NCBI GenBank assembly: GCA_003833075.1
Contig: RIAY01000004.1
Location: 124,001 to 188,000 of the forward strand
From: Muribaculaceae bacterium Isolate-036 (Harlan)
GTDB taxonomy: Bacteria; Bacteroidota; Bacteroidia; Bacteroidales; Muribaculaceae
Reading direction: 5' to 3'
DNA length: 64,000 bases
The notes under the pieces: generated by a model
Told to the model about the DNA's origin: nothing
Seen by the model: the letters and a program-made list of their open reading frames with translations, nothing else
Database searches by the model: none
Program-made: the position numbers and the translations under genes
In this document: in pieces, positions 16,941 to 26,837 of the stretch
Layout: every line of letters starts with the position of its first letter
Numbering within the stretch: position 1 is the stretch's first letter

Positions 16941-18776
16941 ATGAAAGATTTCTTTAAATTCATGCTCCGCTTTGCGGCACCTTATAAGTGGAATATCGTA
17001 ATAAGTGTGATATTCAACCTTCTGACAGCATTCCTGACCCTGTTCTCGTTTGCCTTCATCATGCCGATTCTCAGAATGCTTTTCGGTCTTGACACACAGG
17101 AATATCAATACATGGCTTTTGAATGGGGTAATTTTGTTGGTTGCATTACCAATAATTTCAATTATTATGTGTCGAAGATGATTGTGGATCTCGGTGCATC
17201 CCCCACATTGCTTTTTCTTTGCGGCTCTCTGACTGTGATGACACTCTTCAAGGTGCTGTCTGCCTATACGAGCGAATGGTTCACCATCCCGATGCAGAAC
17301 GGAGTCACCCGCGATATCCGCAATTCGATGTATTTCAAGATAGTCTCCCTGCCGATCGGCTTCTTCACCAACGAGAAGAAGGGAGACATAATGGCACGCA
17401 TGTCGGGAGATGTCGCCGAAGTGCAGAGTTCTGTAATGTCAAGTATATTCAGCCTTGTGAAGTATCCGATCCTTATCATCTCCTATCTTGTGGCGATGAT
17501 AGCAATCAGCTGGGAACTGACGCTTTTCGTCTTTATCATGCTGCCGATGATCGGCACTCTGCTCGGAGTGGTGGGCCGCAAACTCAAACAGCAGAATCTT
17601 CAGGGGCAGGAACGTTTCGGTTCCATACTTTCCAATATAGAGGAAACGATAGGTGGCTTGCGGATAGTGAAGGCTTTCAATGCCGAGAAGCAGATGGAAC
17701 GCAATTTCTCAGCCGAGACGCAGGATCTTTACCGTATACACAACTCGATGTCGCGGCGATATGCGCTGGCGCACCCTATGAGCGAGTTTCTTGGCACACT
17801 TGCCGTGGCGATAATCCTTTGGTTCGGCGGCACGATCATTCTTTCAGGCAGTGAGTCGATCGATGCCTCCAGCTTCATCTATTTCATGGTGATATTCTAT
17901 AGCCTTATAAATCCGGCAAAGGAACTTTCCAAGACATCATATACCATACAGAAAGGTATGGCGGCAATGGAGCGCATCGACAAGATTCTCGGTGCTGTCA
18001 ATCCTATTCAGGATCCGGCTGCTCCAAGAAATCTGCCTGAAGACAGAGGCAAGAGTTCTGTGTCTTTCCGCGATGTCAGTTTCAGCTATGACGGCGAACG
18101 CGATGTGCTGTCGCATATCGACCTTGAGGTCAATCCCGGCAAGACAGTGGCTATCGTGGGGCAATCGGGTTCCGGCAAGTCTACACTTGTGGATCTTATA
18201 CCGCGGTTCTGGGATGTGAAACGCGGCGAGATACTCGTTGACGGTATCAATGTGAAGAATCTGCGTGTGAAAGATCTCCGCTCCCTTATGGGAAATGTGA
18301 ATCAGGAGGCGATACTTTTCAATGATACCATTTTCAATAATATCGCATTCGGCGACAAGTCCGCGACTCAGGAGGAGGTGGAGGCTGCGGCACGCATAGC
18401 CAACGCCCACGACTTCATCATGCATACGGAAAACGGGTATCAGACTGTAATCGGTGACCGCGGATGCCGTCTTTCCGGCGGTCAAAGGCAACGTATCAGC
18501 ATTGCCCGCGCCATACTCAAGAATCCCTCCATCCTTATTCTTGACGAGGCTACATCGGCACTTGACACTGAAAGTGAGCGCCTTGTTCAGGATGCCCTTG
18601 AGAAACTGATGAAGGACCGCACAACGATAGTCATAGCCCATCGCCTTTCGACGATTGTCAACGCCGACATGATATGCGTGCTTCAGGACGGGAAGATAGT
18701 GGAGACCGGAACTCATTCGGAACTTATCGGACTTGGCGGAATATACAGCCGTCTGGTAGATATGCAGCAGGTCTGA
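16941..18776 (+). CDS. msbA: ABC exporter, MsbA-like (fused membrane and ATPase domains)
   Basis: 611 aa from ATG 16941 (MKDFFKFMLRF); the frame is open 13 codons further upstream. Six N-terminal membrane helices (about 1-320) are fused to an ATPase with Walker A GQSGSGKST, signature LSGGQRQR, Walker B ILILDEATSALD and the H-loop AHRLST. It is a half-transporter acting as a homodimer. Position directly after the lipid A acyltransferase supports a lipid A flippase role, although multidrug half-transporters look alike. TAATTTTG at 16887-16894 could be its -7 box. The dispanin-like gene follows after 36 bp. Confidence 0.85.
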   Translation: MKDFFKFMLRFAAPYKWNIVISVIFNLLTAFLTLFSFAFIMPILRMLFGLDTQEYQYMAFEWGNFVGCITNNFNYYVSKMIVDLGASPTLLFLCGSLTVMTLFKVLSAYTSEWFTIPMQNGVTRDIRNSMYFKIVSLPIGFFTNEKKGDIMARMSGDVAEVQSSVMSSIFSLVKYPILIISYLVAMIAISWELTLFVFIMLPMIGTLLGVVGRKLKQQNLQGQERFGSILSNIEETIGGLRIVKAFNAEKQMERNFSAETQDLYRIHNSMSRRYALAHPMSEFLGTLAVAIILWFGGTIILSGSESIDASSFIYFMVIFYSLINPAKELSKTSYTIQKGMAAMERIDKILGAVNPIQDPAAPRNLPEDRGKSSVSFRDVSFSYDGERDVLSHIDLEVNPGKTVAIVGQSGSGKSTLVDLIPRFWDVKRGEILVDGINVKNLRVKDLRSLMGNVNQEAILFNDTIFNNIAFGDKSATQEEVEAAARIANAHDFIMHTENGYQTVIGDRGCRLSGGQRQRISIARAILKNPSILILDEATSALDTESERLVQDALEKLMKDRTTIVIAHRLSTIVNADMICVLQDGKIVETGTHSELIGLGGIYSRLVDMQQV

Positions 18777-18812
18777 AAGTGTGCGGCATATACTTTTTAA
18801 TACATCGGAATT

Positions 18813-19355
18813 ATGGAAGATAAAGAGAAAAATCTTGACAACCTTGAGAAACTTGTGGAAAAAGAGGAGAAGGTGACAGCGCATGACATGTGTTCTGCCG
18901 AAGAGGAGAAGGTCAATGATGAACCTGAAAAAAAACTCACTCCGGAAGAGGAGATAGAGGCTCTCTGGGCGGAAAGACTCCATCTCACGCCGCCTCCCTA
19001 TCCGGAGCCGCAACAACCGCCTGTGGCACCTGCCGATCCCCTTCAGCCACCGGTGCCACCGGTCGTTTCTCCGCAGCCTTTCGCGCATCGCCCTGTGCCG
19101 CCATGTCCCGCGCCGGAGAGGGAGCCGATGCCGCAGACACATCTTGTGTGGTCGGTGCTCGCTACTGTGATGTGTTGCCTGATACCCGGTATTGTGGCGA
19201 TTGTATATAGTACTATGGTCAGCTCCAGATATTATGCGGGAGATCTTGAGGGTGCCCGCCGTGCGTCGCGTATGGCTGAATACTGGATTATAGCGTCTGT
19301 GGTTACAGGAGTTGTCGCAGCTGCGGTTTATCTTCCTCTGTCATTGCTGGCTTGA
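18813..19355 (+). CDS. CD225/dispanin-like membrane protein
   Basis: 180 aa. The N-terminal half is cytoplasmic-looking, first acidic (to about residue 50) then proline-rich (about 55-105). It is followed by the dispanin-like pattern THLVWSVLATVMCCLIPGIVAIVYS (in two parts: paired cysteines 121-122, helix about 111-133), a short polar loop with the AGDLEGARRAS motif, and a second helix (about 157-179). Bacterial members of this family have no settled function. It lies between the exporter and a DUF2752 gene whose TTG start overlaps its stop codon by 4 nt. Confidence 0.75.
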   Translation: MEDKEKNLDNLEKLVEKEEKVTAHDMCSAEEEKVNDEPEKKLTPEEEIEALWAERLHLTPPPYPEPQQPPVAPADPLQPPVPPVVSPQPFAHRPVPPCPAPEREPMPQTHLVWSVLATVMCCLIPGIVAIVYSTMVSSRYYAGDLEGARRASRMAEYWIIASVVTGVVAAAVYLPLSLLA

Positions 19356-19726
19356 AACGCCGCAATGCATATATTCTTGTCGGAGTCGCTGTCGCAGCGG
19401 TCTGTGCCGTGTATTTCGCCGTGGATCCTGCGGCATCGAGGTTTGTGCCGAAATGTCTCTTTCATCAGCTGACGGGATGGCAGTGTCCCGGCTGTGGCAG
19501 CCAGCGCATGCTTCATGCCTTGCTGCATGGCGATATTGCCGCCGCATGGCACCACAACGCTGTTCTGCTTCTGCTTCTGCCGTTGCTTGCTCCTCTTCTC
19601 TGGCTTGAACTGAACAGGACAAGGCATCCGCGCCTCTATATGCGCGTTCACTCTGTCTCTGTTGCATTGACGGCAGTGTCTCTGCTTGTCGCATGGTGGA
19701 TTTTTCGTAATATATTTCTTAGTTAG
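19352..19726 (+). CDS. DUF2752 membrane protein
   Basis: 124 aa starting at a TTG that overlaps the preceding TGA stop (TTGA); no in-frame ATG gives a complete domain. The DUF2752 signature WQCPGCGSQRM is at about residues 43-53, followed by HGDIAAAWHHN and further hydrophobic helices. Function of the family is unknown. Tight coupling to the dispanin-like gene before and shikimate kinase after (1-bp gap) makes a four-gene operon with the exporter likely. Confidence 0.8.
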   Translation: MKRRNAYILVGVAVAAVCAVYFAVDPAASRFVPKCLFHQLTGWQCPGCGSQRMLHALLHGDIAAAWHHNAVLLLLLPLLAPLLWLELNRTRHPRLYMRVHSVSVALTAVSLLVAWWIFRNIFLS

Positions 19727-19727
19727 G

Positions 19728-20252
19728 ATGTTCATAATCGGATATATGGCGAGTGGCAAGACTACTTTTGGCAGGGCTCTCGCACACCGCATGGGTCGGG
19801 AGTTCATAGACCTTGATTTTTATATAGAGCAGCGTTTCCGGAAAACGATTGCGGAAATTTTTTCCGAAAAAGGGGAGGAGGAGTTCCGTCGCATGGAGAC
19901 GGCTATGCTCCGTGAGACAGGTGAGTTTGACAATGTTGTAATATCATGTGGCGGCGGCACGCCATGTTTCAACAACAATATGGAATACATGCTTTCACGA
20001 AGTGATGTGGTCTGGCTTGACGCCACAGTCGATCGCATTGTGGAGCGTCTTGTGATTAACAGTTCGCGACGTCCGCTGATAAAAGGGAAGTCTCCGGAAG
20101 AAATCAGGCAGACAGTGGAAAAAGGGCTTTCAGACAGAATCGGTTTCTATTCGAAGGCGAATATCCGTTTCAGCGGGGAGCACCTTGAAGACAAACGGCA
20201 GATAGCCAATGCCATCGACAGATTTCTTGACCTTTATCATGATATAAAATAG
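19728..20252 (+). CDS. aroK: Shikimate kinase
   Basis: 174 aa from ATG 19728, immediately after the DUF2752 stop. Phosphorylates shikimate with ATP in the chorismate pathway. Visible features: Walker A GYMASGKTT (residues 5-13), substrate-binding DLDFYIEQ, EEEFRRMETAML, the glycine motif CGGGTPC and the lid region RPLIKGKSPEE. Length is typical. Identification is secure. Confidence 0.95.
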   Translation: MFIIGYMASGKTTFGRALAHRMGREFIDLDFYIEQRFRKTIAEIFSEKGEEEFRRMETAMLRETGEFDNVVISCGGGTPCFNNNMEYMLSRSDVVWLDATVDRIVERLVINSSRRPLIKGKSPEEIRQTVEKGLSDRIGFYSKANIRFSGEHLEDKRQIANAIDRFLDLYHDIK

Positions 20253-20348
20253 CAAGGACAAGGAGTATTAAAATCTTAATATATGTTAAAATTCAAGGTT
20301 TGAATTGTTAAAATTGATTTCATAATATAAATAAACGCATAAAATCTG

Positions 20349-20356
20349 TATCTTTG
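20349..20356 (+). promoter_or_regulatory. -7 box of the Sus-like operon
   Basis: TATCTTTG matches TAnnTTTG. No TTTG at the right distance upstream, which may mean activator dependence. It would start a leader of about 250 nt before the SusC ATG. Confidence 0.6.
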
Positions 20357-20455
20357 CCTTTGCTTTGTACTTTGAAGGCTTATTGCGTCCTAAGCATTTA
20401 TACCGCCATGAGACTCGTTAACCGCAATTAAGACAAAGGACAGATATAATTCCTG

Positions 20456-20526
20456 AAAAGCCGACTGCATATGCAGTTTTAATTTATTGGTTTACCAATA
20501 AATTAAATAATGCCTGAGCGGCTTTT
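20456..20526 (+). promoter_or_regulatory. Structured leader RNA element upstream of susC
   Basis: An outer stem AAAAGCCG (20456-20463) / CGGCTTTT (20519-20526) encloses two hairpins: the palindrome ACTGCATATGCAGT (20464-20477) and a perfect 11-bp stem with 2-nt loop (20481-20504). This makes a three-way junction 87 nt before the SusC start. The outer 3' strand ends in TTTT, so a conditional terminator is possible. No known riboswitch was recognised. Confidence 0.55.
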
Positions 20527-20613
20527 GGAATTTTAGATTTACCCGTTAGGAACAGAAGACTGTATTGAAAAATATATTCTAATAACCAAATGTAAAACTA
20601 AATTCATTCTTAC

Positions 20614-23600
20614 ATGAAGAACAACTGTTTTCAGCTAAACAGGAAGTTTTGGGTGACAATGGCAATGCTGCTGGCACTCGCACTTCCCTCGCTGGCTCAG
20701 AAGATCACTGTCACGGGACACGTGACTGATGAGCAGGGCGAAGACCTGATCGGTGCCACGATTATGGAAAAGGGCACCTCCAACGGCGTGTCTGCCGACA
20801 TTGAAGGCAACTTCACCATCAATGTTCCGGCGAATGCGACGCTGGTTGTGAGCTATGTAGGCTACGACCCCATGGAGGTGGCGGTCAACGGTCAGAAACA
20901 TCTCAACATCGTGATGAAGACCAACGCCCAGATGCTGCAGGAGACTGTGGTGATCGGTTATGGTTCTGTCAAGAAATCGGATGCCACCGGTTCTGTTGCC
21001 GTTATCAATCCCGGCGAAATCGAGGAAGGTATTTCTACCTCGGCACAGGATCTGCTTACCGGTGCAAGCCCGGGTGTGGTTGTGACCAGCGGTGGCGGTA
21101 GCCCGGAAGGTGGCGCCACAATCCGTATTCGTGGCGGTTCATCGCTTTCTGCATCAAATGATCCTTTGATCGTGCTTGATGGTGTGCCTTTGAGCAATGA
21201 CGGTGTGCAGGGTATGGCTAACCCCCTTGCAATGATTTCTCCCGATAATATCGAGTCGATGACTGTGCTTAAGGATGCTTCAGCAACCGCGATTTACGGT
21301 TCAAGGGCATCAAACGGTGTCATAATCATTACCACTAAGAAAGGTAAGAAGGGTCGTCCGCAGGTTAATTTCTCTGCTAATGTCAGCGTTAATACCGCTC
21401 GCCGTACGTGGGACGTTCTCGATGCCTCACAATTCACAGCCCTAATCAAGGATTACTGGGGAGAGGATTCATCTGCAGCAGCAGCTCTTGGCACTTCCGA
21501 TACTGATTGGCAGAAAGAGGTGCTCCGCACATCTGTGTCGCATGACTATTCTCTTAGTGTCGGTGGAACAGCCGGTTTCCTCCCGTATCGTGTCAGCGGA
21601 ACTTTCACCGAGTCAAACGGTATCTTGAAGGATAGCCAGATGAAACGTGTTACTGCCGGCTTCAATCTCACCCCCGAGTTTTTTGATGGAAAACTCAAAG
21701 TCTCGGCGAATGTTAAAGGATACTATGTGCGCAACACGTTCTCTAACGAGGGTGCTGTCGGCGCTGCTGTCGCATTCAACCCTACAGTGCCGGTGATGAG
21801 TAATATCGCATCCGGTAATAGCGATTTCCCTTATTTTTACAATGGATATACTTCTGTAACTACAGACAGCTATAATTCCTGGAATATCAACGGTACAGTG
21901 AACCCTCTTGCTGTTATCAAAGATCGCGAAAACGTGTCTAACGTATATCGCTCCAATGGTAACTTGCAGTTGGATTATGCTTTTCATTTCCTTCCGGAAC
22001 TCCGTGCCAACCTGAATCTCGGTTATGACGTGAGCAAGTCTAATGAGTATAACCTCCTCCAGCAGAACTCGCCTACATCATGGAACGAAAACATCAAGAA
22101 TGGTGCAGGAACCCGTTATGAGGTTTATGAACTTCGCCGCAATACCCTCCTTGATTTCTATCTCAATTATAAGAAGGAGTTTGACAAGATCTATTCTACG
22201 CTTGACGTGATGGCGGGTTATTCCTGGCAGCGTTTCGATGCTCATGGCAATAACAACGGTACGATATTCACTTCAAAGGGATTCTTCGGTCCTGCAACAA
22301 CTGCAGGAGTTCTGACAATTAATCCTGATACTGCTGATCCAGGCTCTCATATTTCTCCTGACTATTATTGGTCTACAGGAAATCTTATGCTTGTAAGTTT
22401 CTTCGGACGTCTCAATTATTCATTCAAGGATACTTACCTGCTTACGTTCACACTCCGTGACGATGGAACTTCACGCTTCTCGAAAGACAACCGCTGGGGT
22501 CTATTCCCCGCTTTGGCTCTTGCATGGAAGATCAATAACATGTCGTTTATGGAGTCTGCAACTAATATGAATGAGTTTAAACTCCGTCTGGGATGGGGTG
22601 TTACCGGTCAGCAGAGCGTTGGCGGTTATTTCCCGTATATGCCTGTATATGTATCTACCACTCAGGGATCTTATTACCCTAATATGATCAATGGACAGTA
22701 TGTTAACGCAGATGGTCAGCTTATCTCCAACACGCTTTATCCCGGTGTATATAACCCTGATCTCAAGTGGGAGGAGACAACCACCTGGAACGTGGGTCTC
22801 GATATGGGATGGTGGAACAACAGACTTACCGTGGCTCTTGACTGGTATCTCCGTAATTCAAAAGACCTCCTCTCTTTTGTGACTGTAGCTCCGGGTGCGG
22901 CAACTTCAAACATGATGGACCAGAATATCGGAACGCTCCGCAATATAGGTGTGGAGGCAACTATCGGTGCAAAACCGGTCATGACCGATGACTTTACCTG
23001 GAACACAAGCTTGAATGTGGCGTGGAACTCAAACGAGATAACCAAACTCAATAACACTGCAGATCCGAATTCTTATATCGCTACCGGTGGTATATCCGGC
23101 GGTACGGGTAATAATGTTCAGGCGCACAAGGTAGGCTATCCCGCCTATACTTTCCACCTTTACGAGCAGGTGTATGACCAGAACGGTCAGCCTATCGAAG
23201 GTTGTTATGTAGACCAGAACGGTGATGGTACAATAGACGACAATGACCGCGTTTTCCGTCATTCAAGAGATCCTAAAGTGACGATGTCGTGGAATAATAC
23301 ATTCTCTTGGAAAAACTGGGATTTCGGATTCCAGCTCAGGGCTTCCATCGGCAACTATGTTTACAACGATGTCGCTTCGACCCACAGCACACTCTCTGAC
23401 ACATACAATACATCCGGTATTCATAACCTTGTTGATACGGATTTCTACTTCAAGGGTGGTCAGACAACCAATACTTATTATTCCGATTATTGGTTGCAGA
23501 ATGCGGGATTCGTACGTTGCGACAACATAACTCTCGGATATACATTCAACAATCTGTTTAGCGACAAGCTTCGTCTCCGTCTATATGGTGCGGTTCAGAA

Positions 23601-23715
23601 TCCGTTTGTCATAACAAAATACAAAGGACTTGATCCGGAGGTGTTCGGTGGTATCGACAACAACGTATATCCGCGCCCTGTTACATGCACGTTCGGTCTT
23701 GTGGCTACATTCTAA
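20614..23715 (+). CDS. SusC/RagA-family TonB-dependent transporter
   Basis: 1033 aa, typical for SusC-like proteins. Signal peptide (LLALALPSLAQ), a CarboxypepD_reg-like domain (about 30-115; VTGHVTDEQGEDLIGATI), a plug domain with the SusC signature LKDASATAIYGSRASNG, then the 22-strand barrel ending TCTFGLVATF with a terminal Phe. It imports glycan oligomers across the outer membrane with the SusD-like lid encoded 27 bp downstream. The next two genes encode SusE/SusF-like surface glycan-binding lipoproteins. A starch-type glucan is suggested by those partners but not proven. Confidence 0.95.
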   Translation: MKNNCFQLNRKFWVTMAMLLALALPSLAQKITVTGHVTDEQGEDLIGATIMEKGTSNGVSADIEGNFTINVPANATLVVSYVGYDPMEVAVNGQKHLNIVMKTNAQMLQETVVIGYGSVKKSDATGSVAVINPGEIEEGISTSAQDLLTGASPGVVVTSGGGSPEGGATIRIRGGSSLSASNDPLIVLDGVPLSNDGVQGMANPLAMISPDNIESMTVLKDASATAIYGSRASNGVIIITTKKGKKGRPQVNFSANVSVNTARRTWDVLDASQFTALIKDYWGEDSSAAAALGTSDTDWQKEVLRTSVSHDYSLSVGGTAGFLPYRVSGTFTESNGILKDSQMKRVTAGFNLTPEFFDGKLKVSANVKGYYVRNTFSNEGAVGAAVAFNPTVPVMSNIASGNSDFPYFYNGYTSVTTDSYNSWNINGTVNPLAVIKDRENVSNVYRSNGNLQLDYAFHFLPELRANLNLGYDVSKSNEYNLLQQNSPTSWNENIKNGAGTRYEVYELRRNTLLDFYLNYKKEFDKIYSTLDVMAGYSWQRFDAHGNNNGTIFTSKGFFGPATTAGVLTINPDTADPGSHISPDYYWSTGNLMLVSFFGRLNYSFKDTYLLTFTLRDDGTSRFSKDNRWGLFPALALAWKINNMSFMESATNMNEFKLRLGWGVTGQQSVGGYFPYMPVYVSTTQGSYYPNMINGQYVNADGQLISNTLYPGVYNPDLKWEETTTWNVGLDMGWWNNRLTVALDWYLRNSKDLLSFVTVAPGAATSNMMDQNIGTLRNIGVEATIGAKPVMTDDFTWNTSLNVAWNSNEITKLNNTADPNSYIATGGISGGTGNNVQAHKVGYPAYTFHLYEQVYDQNGQPIEGCYVDQNGDGTIDDNDRVFRHSRDPKVTMSWNNTFSWKNWDFGFQLRASIGNYVYNDVASTHSTLSDTYNTSGIHNLVDTDFYFKGGQTTNTYYSDYWLQNAGFVRCDNITLGYTFNNLFSDKLRLRLYGAVQNPFVITKYKGLDPEVFGGIDNNVYPRPVTCTFGLVATF

Positions 23716-23742
23716 TCTCTCATAAATATAGATTTAATAAAT

Positions 23743-25464
23743 ATGAAATCATATATCAGCAAAATTTTCATTGGCGCTGCCCTGTTTTCTATGACAGGTC
23801 TTGTTTCCTGCGTGGGAGATCTGGATCAGCTTCCCAATGACCCCAATTCTATCACTTCCGGTAATTTCGGAGAGGATCCTCAGAAATATCTTTCCGAGGT
23901 GATGGCGAAATGCTATTCGTCGCTGGCTGTTTCCGGTCAGGGTGGTCCTAATGGAGGTTCGGATATTTCCGGTCTTGACGGAGGTACTTCCAACTGGAGC
24001 CGTGTTATCTTTATGCTTAATGAGTTCACAACCGATGAGGTTACATGGATATGGCCAGATGTCGGAGTGTTCGATCTTTGCACAGGCACATGGGGTTCTT
24101 CCAATGGCGTGCTTCAGGGTGCTTACGGACGTCTTTACACTCACATTGCCGTATGTAACGACTTCATAAGGTCGGTTAACGACGGAACATTTACAATAGA
24201 TGCGCAGACAAAGCCCCTCGCGGACCAGTTCGTGCTTGAGGCTCGTGCATTGAGAGCGCTGTCATATTATTATGTTATTGATTTCTTCGGGAATGCTGTC
24301 CGTGCGTGGGACGACATGAAATATGGAGAGGTTCCTCCCCAGACTACTCGTGCCGAGCTTTTCAGACTTGTTACGGATGATCTTGAAGACGTGCTCGCTA
24401 ATTTTAAAGAAAGCGGTGTATATGGACGTGTTGGTAAAGATGGTGTCGAGGCTCTTCTCTGCCGTTATTACCTTAATGCAGAGGTGTTCACCGGCACTCC
24501 GATGTATGACAAATGCTGGCAGCATGCCGAAAATATCATCAAACGTCACAAGGGTTCCGGTTTTCAAGGATCTGGTCTTGCCAAAGATTATCTTGCCCTG
24601 TTTTGCGCAAACAATGACAAGTTTGCTCCCGGTGGAAGCCTTCAGGATCAGAATGAAATCCTTTGGACAATACCTTATGAGTATCCTTATACGGAAAGTT
24701 ATGGCGGCACAATGTTCTTTATCGCGGCTGCTACTTCTGCAGCCAGCATGCCGACCGTGCTTTACGGCTTGAATGCCGACTGGAGCTGTATGCATGCCCG
24801 CGAGCAGTTTGCTGACAAGTTCAACTTTACAGGCGGTGTGAGCGCGGACGGTCGTACATACCTTTGGTGCACCGAAAAGCAGGGATTCACAAAGGAGAAT
24901 GATGAGTTTACTGTGTTCACAAGCGGATATGCGGCAATCAAATATACAAATGTCAAGGCTGATGAAAATGGAATGCTTCGCCGCAACACTTATGTTGATA
25001 GTGAGCGTGGTTTCACGTTCAATTGGGCAGGCATCGGTGAGGTTAACGGACTTCCGGCCCAGACTCAAGAGTTTGCAAGCTCAGACTTCCCCATTATCCG
25101 TCTTGCCGATGTTTATCTGATGGCAGCCGAGTGCTCGCTCCGGGGTGCAGGGGAAAAGGAAAAGGAGAAGGGACTTGAGTATGTCAACTATCTCCGTTCT
25201 CGAGCCGGCGTTGATGCATGGGTTAAAGATCAATTCACTCTTGATAATCTTCTTGACGAGCGCAGCCGTGAACTTTATTGGGAAAACGTTCGCCGCACGG
25301 ACCTTATCCGTTTCAATAAATTCACAGGAAGCAGCTATACATGGGCATGGAAAAACAACATGCGTAACGGAGGTGCGATACCTGAATACATGAACCTTTT
25401 CCCGCTTCCATCCGATGTTGTGGCAACATATGGTTCAAACATGAAGCAGAACCCCGGTTATTAA
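23743..25464 (+). CDS. SusD/RagB-family surface glycan-binding lipoprotein
   Basis: 573 aa. Lipoprotein signal with lipobox LVSC (Cys24) followed by an acidic VGDLDQ, compatible with surface export. The SusD fold is shown by the N-terminal NDPNSI, the TPR-like helical region (ALRALSYYYVIDFFGNA) and the C-terminal signature LDERSRELYWENVRRTDLIRFNKF. Acts as the hinged lid on the SusC transporter. 27-bp gap both before and after, in one operon. Confidence 0.95.
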   Translation: MKSYISKIFIGAALFSMTGLVSCVGDLDQLPNDPNSITSGNFGEDPQKYLSEVMAKCYSSLAVSGQGGPNGGSDISGLDGGTSNWSRVIFMLNEFTTDEVTWIWPDVGVFDLCTGTWGSSNGVLQGAYGRLYTHIAVCNDFIRSVNDGTFTIDAQTKPLADQFVLEARALRALSYYYVIDFFGNAVRAWDDMKYGEVPPQTTRAELFRLVTDDLEDVLANFKESGVYGRVGKDGVEALLCRYYLNAEVFTGTPMYDKCWQHAENIIKRHKGSGFQGSGLAKDYLALFCANNDKFAPGGSLQDQNEILWTIPYEYPYTESYGGTMFFIAAATSAASMPTVLYGLNADWSCMHAREQFADKFNFTGGVSADGRTYLWCTEKQGFTKENDEFTVFTSGYAAIKYTNVKADENGMLRRNTYVDSERGFTFNWAGIGEVNGLPAQTQEFASSDFPIIRLADVYLMAAECSLRGAGEKEKEKGLEYVNYLRSRAGVDAWVKDQFTLDNLLDERSRELYWENVRRTDLIRFNKFTGSSYTWAWKNNMRNGGAIPEYMNLFPLPSDVVATYGSNMKQNPGY

Positions 25465-25491
25465 TCTGTTAAATTAAAAAAATTATCAGAA

Positions 25492-26817
25492 ATGAAAAAG
25501 ATATCATATTTAATGGCTTTGCCGGTGCTTATAGGTGCATGCTTCACAAGCTGCAAGGAGGATACCCAGCCCCGTCTGGAGGTTCCTACCGAGTTTGTGC
25601 TCAACACCCCGGCTATGGCGGATCAGACATATATCTTCCGTGCTGACGAAAGTTATCAGAACCTCAATGATATAACCTTTACAGTATCCCAGCCTAACTA
25701 CGGGCTTGGTTGCGTTCCGACTTATACTGTGCAGCTGGCTAAAAGTGAAGCCGGTTTTGCAGCATGGGATGAAGCTGAGACAACAGGAAACGTGGAGACG
25801 GATAATGCTATCCTCGGTGACGATGGCTTGCCTTTGGCATATACGCTTCCTGCGTTTACTTCAACTTCCGCAGTGCTCAACATTGACGGAACCTCTTTCT
25901 GTGAGGCTGTGAATACCCTCTATGGCTTCAATATGGATAATTATAATAATGAGGTTGTCCCGGTTTCTGTGCGTGTGCATGCTGCGATCGACAATGCTCC
26001 GCAGAGCCACATATGGTCGAATGCCGTGAATATTTCAGTGTCTTCTTATATCCCGGTGAAAGACCCCGGCAAGTTGTATCTTATCGGTCAGCCTACAGGC
26101 TGGGACATAAATGCGGATAAGGTATATCTTGAGGAAACCGGTATCGGAACCAAGATTTATTTCGGAAACGTGTTTATCCCTGCAAATGAGCCGGGTGTGG
26201 ATGGCAAGGATGATTTGATCAACTTCCAGTTCCGCTTCTATAGCCAGCTTGGTGACTGGGAGAGCTTTGCAGTAGGTTCTCAGAATGAAGACAACCCTGT
26301 GGACATAACTTTCGATTCTGAGGGTGTATTCAACGGTCCGGTATTCATGAGTGTTGAGAAAGGTGATAAACTTGGTAAGGGTTCATGGCAAGACAAGACA
26401 TGGACGGGTGGCAATCTCGAGATTACCGTCAACCTGAAAGATATGACTATCAAGATGCAAAAGGCTGAGGGTAAGAAAATCTATGCCATAGGTAATTTCC
26501 AGGGCTGGGATATCAATAAAGATAACTGTGCTCTTGGGGAGACTGCACCGAACTCGAATATATACGAAGGCACTTTTGATGTGACGGATCCTGCAGGCGG
26601 TATTGAATTTGCAATCTATACGGAGCTTGGCAATTGGGATGCTAATTTTGTAGGTCCCAAAGAGGGCGAGGAGACATTCTCTGTAGCCTCAGGTCCGTAT
26701 AAGGCATCTGTTATGGCACGAAAGGAAAACTTCAAGTCTGAACAATGGACTGCACCCAAGGTCAAAGTGAATGTTGATCTTAACAGCTATACAATAACTA
26801 TAGAGGGAGCAGAATAG
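25492..26817 (+). CDS. SusE-like surface glycan-binding lipoprotein
   Basis: 441 aa. Lipoprotein signal ending LIGACFTSC followed by KEDTQPRLEVP, then a SusE N-terminal Ig-like domain (about 30-185) and two SusE/F carbohydrate-binding modules, each with a YxIGxxxGWDIN motif (about 198-215 and 325-340). In SusE/SusF such modules bind starch through paired tryptophans, and the conserved Trp in both copies is present here. Downstream after a 28-bp palindrome lies a second gene of this class. Confidence 0.85.
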   Translation: MKKISYLMALPVLIGACFTSCKEDTQPRLEVPTEFVLNTPAMADQTYIFRADESYQNLNDITFTVSQPNYGLGCVPTYTVQLAKSEAGFAAWDEAETTGNVETDNAILGDDGLPLAYTLPAFTSTSAVLNIDGTSFCEAVNTLYGFNMDNYNNEVVPVSVRVHAAIDNAPQSHIWSNAVNISVSSYIPVKDPGKLYLIGQPTGWDINADKVYLEETGIGTKIYFGNVFIPANEPGVDGKDDLINFQFRFYSQLGDWESFAVGSQNEDNPVDITFDSEGVFNGPVFMSVEKGDKLGKGSWQDKTWTGGNLEITVNLKDMTIKMQKAEGKKIYAIGNFQGWDINKDNCALGETAPNSNIYEGTFDVTDPAGGIEFAIYTELGNWDANFVGPKEGEETFSVASGPYKASVMARKENFKSEQWTAPKVKVNVDLNSYTITIEGAE

Positions 26818-26837
26818 TAAACCGATAGCAATCATAA

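Noticed and set aside
15588..17108. 506-codon minus-strand open frame
   Set aside because: Antisense to the acyltransferase and flanking genes, which have clear motifs; composition is rich in His/Arg/Cys as expected of a shadow frame.
17937..19142. 401-codon minus-strand open frame
   Set aside because: Antisense shadow of the MsbA-like and dispanin-like genes.
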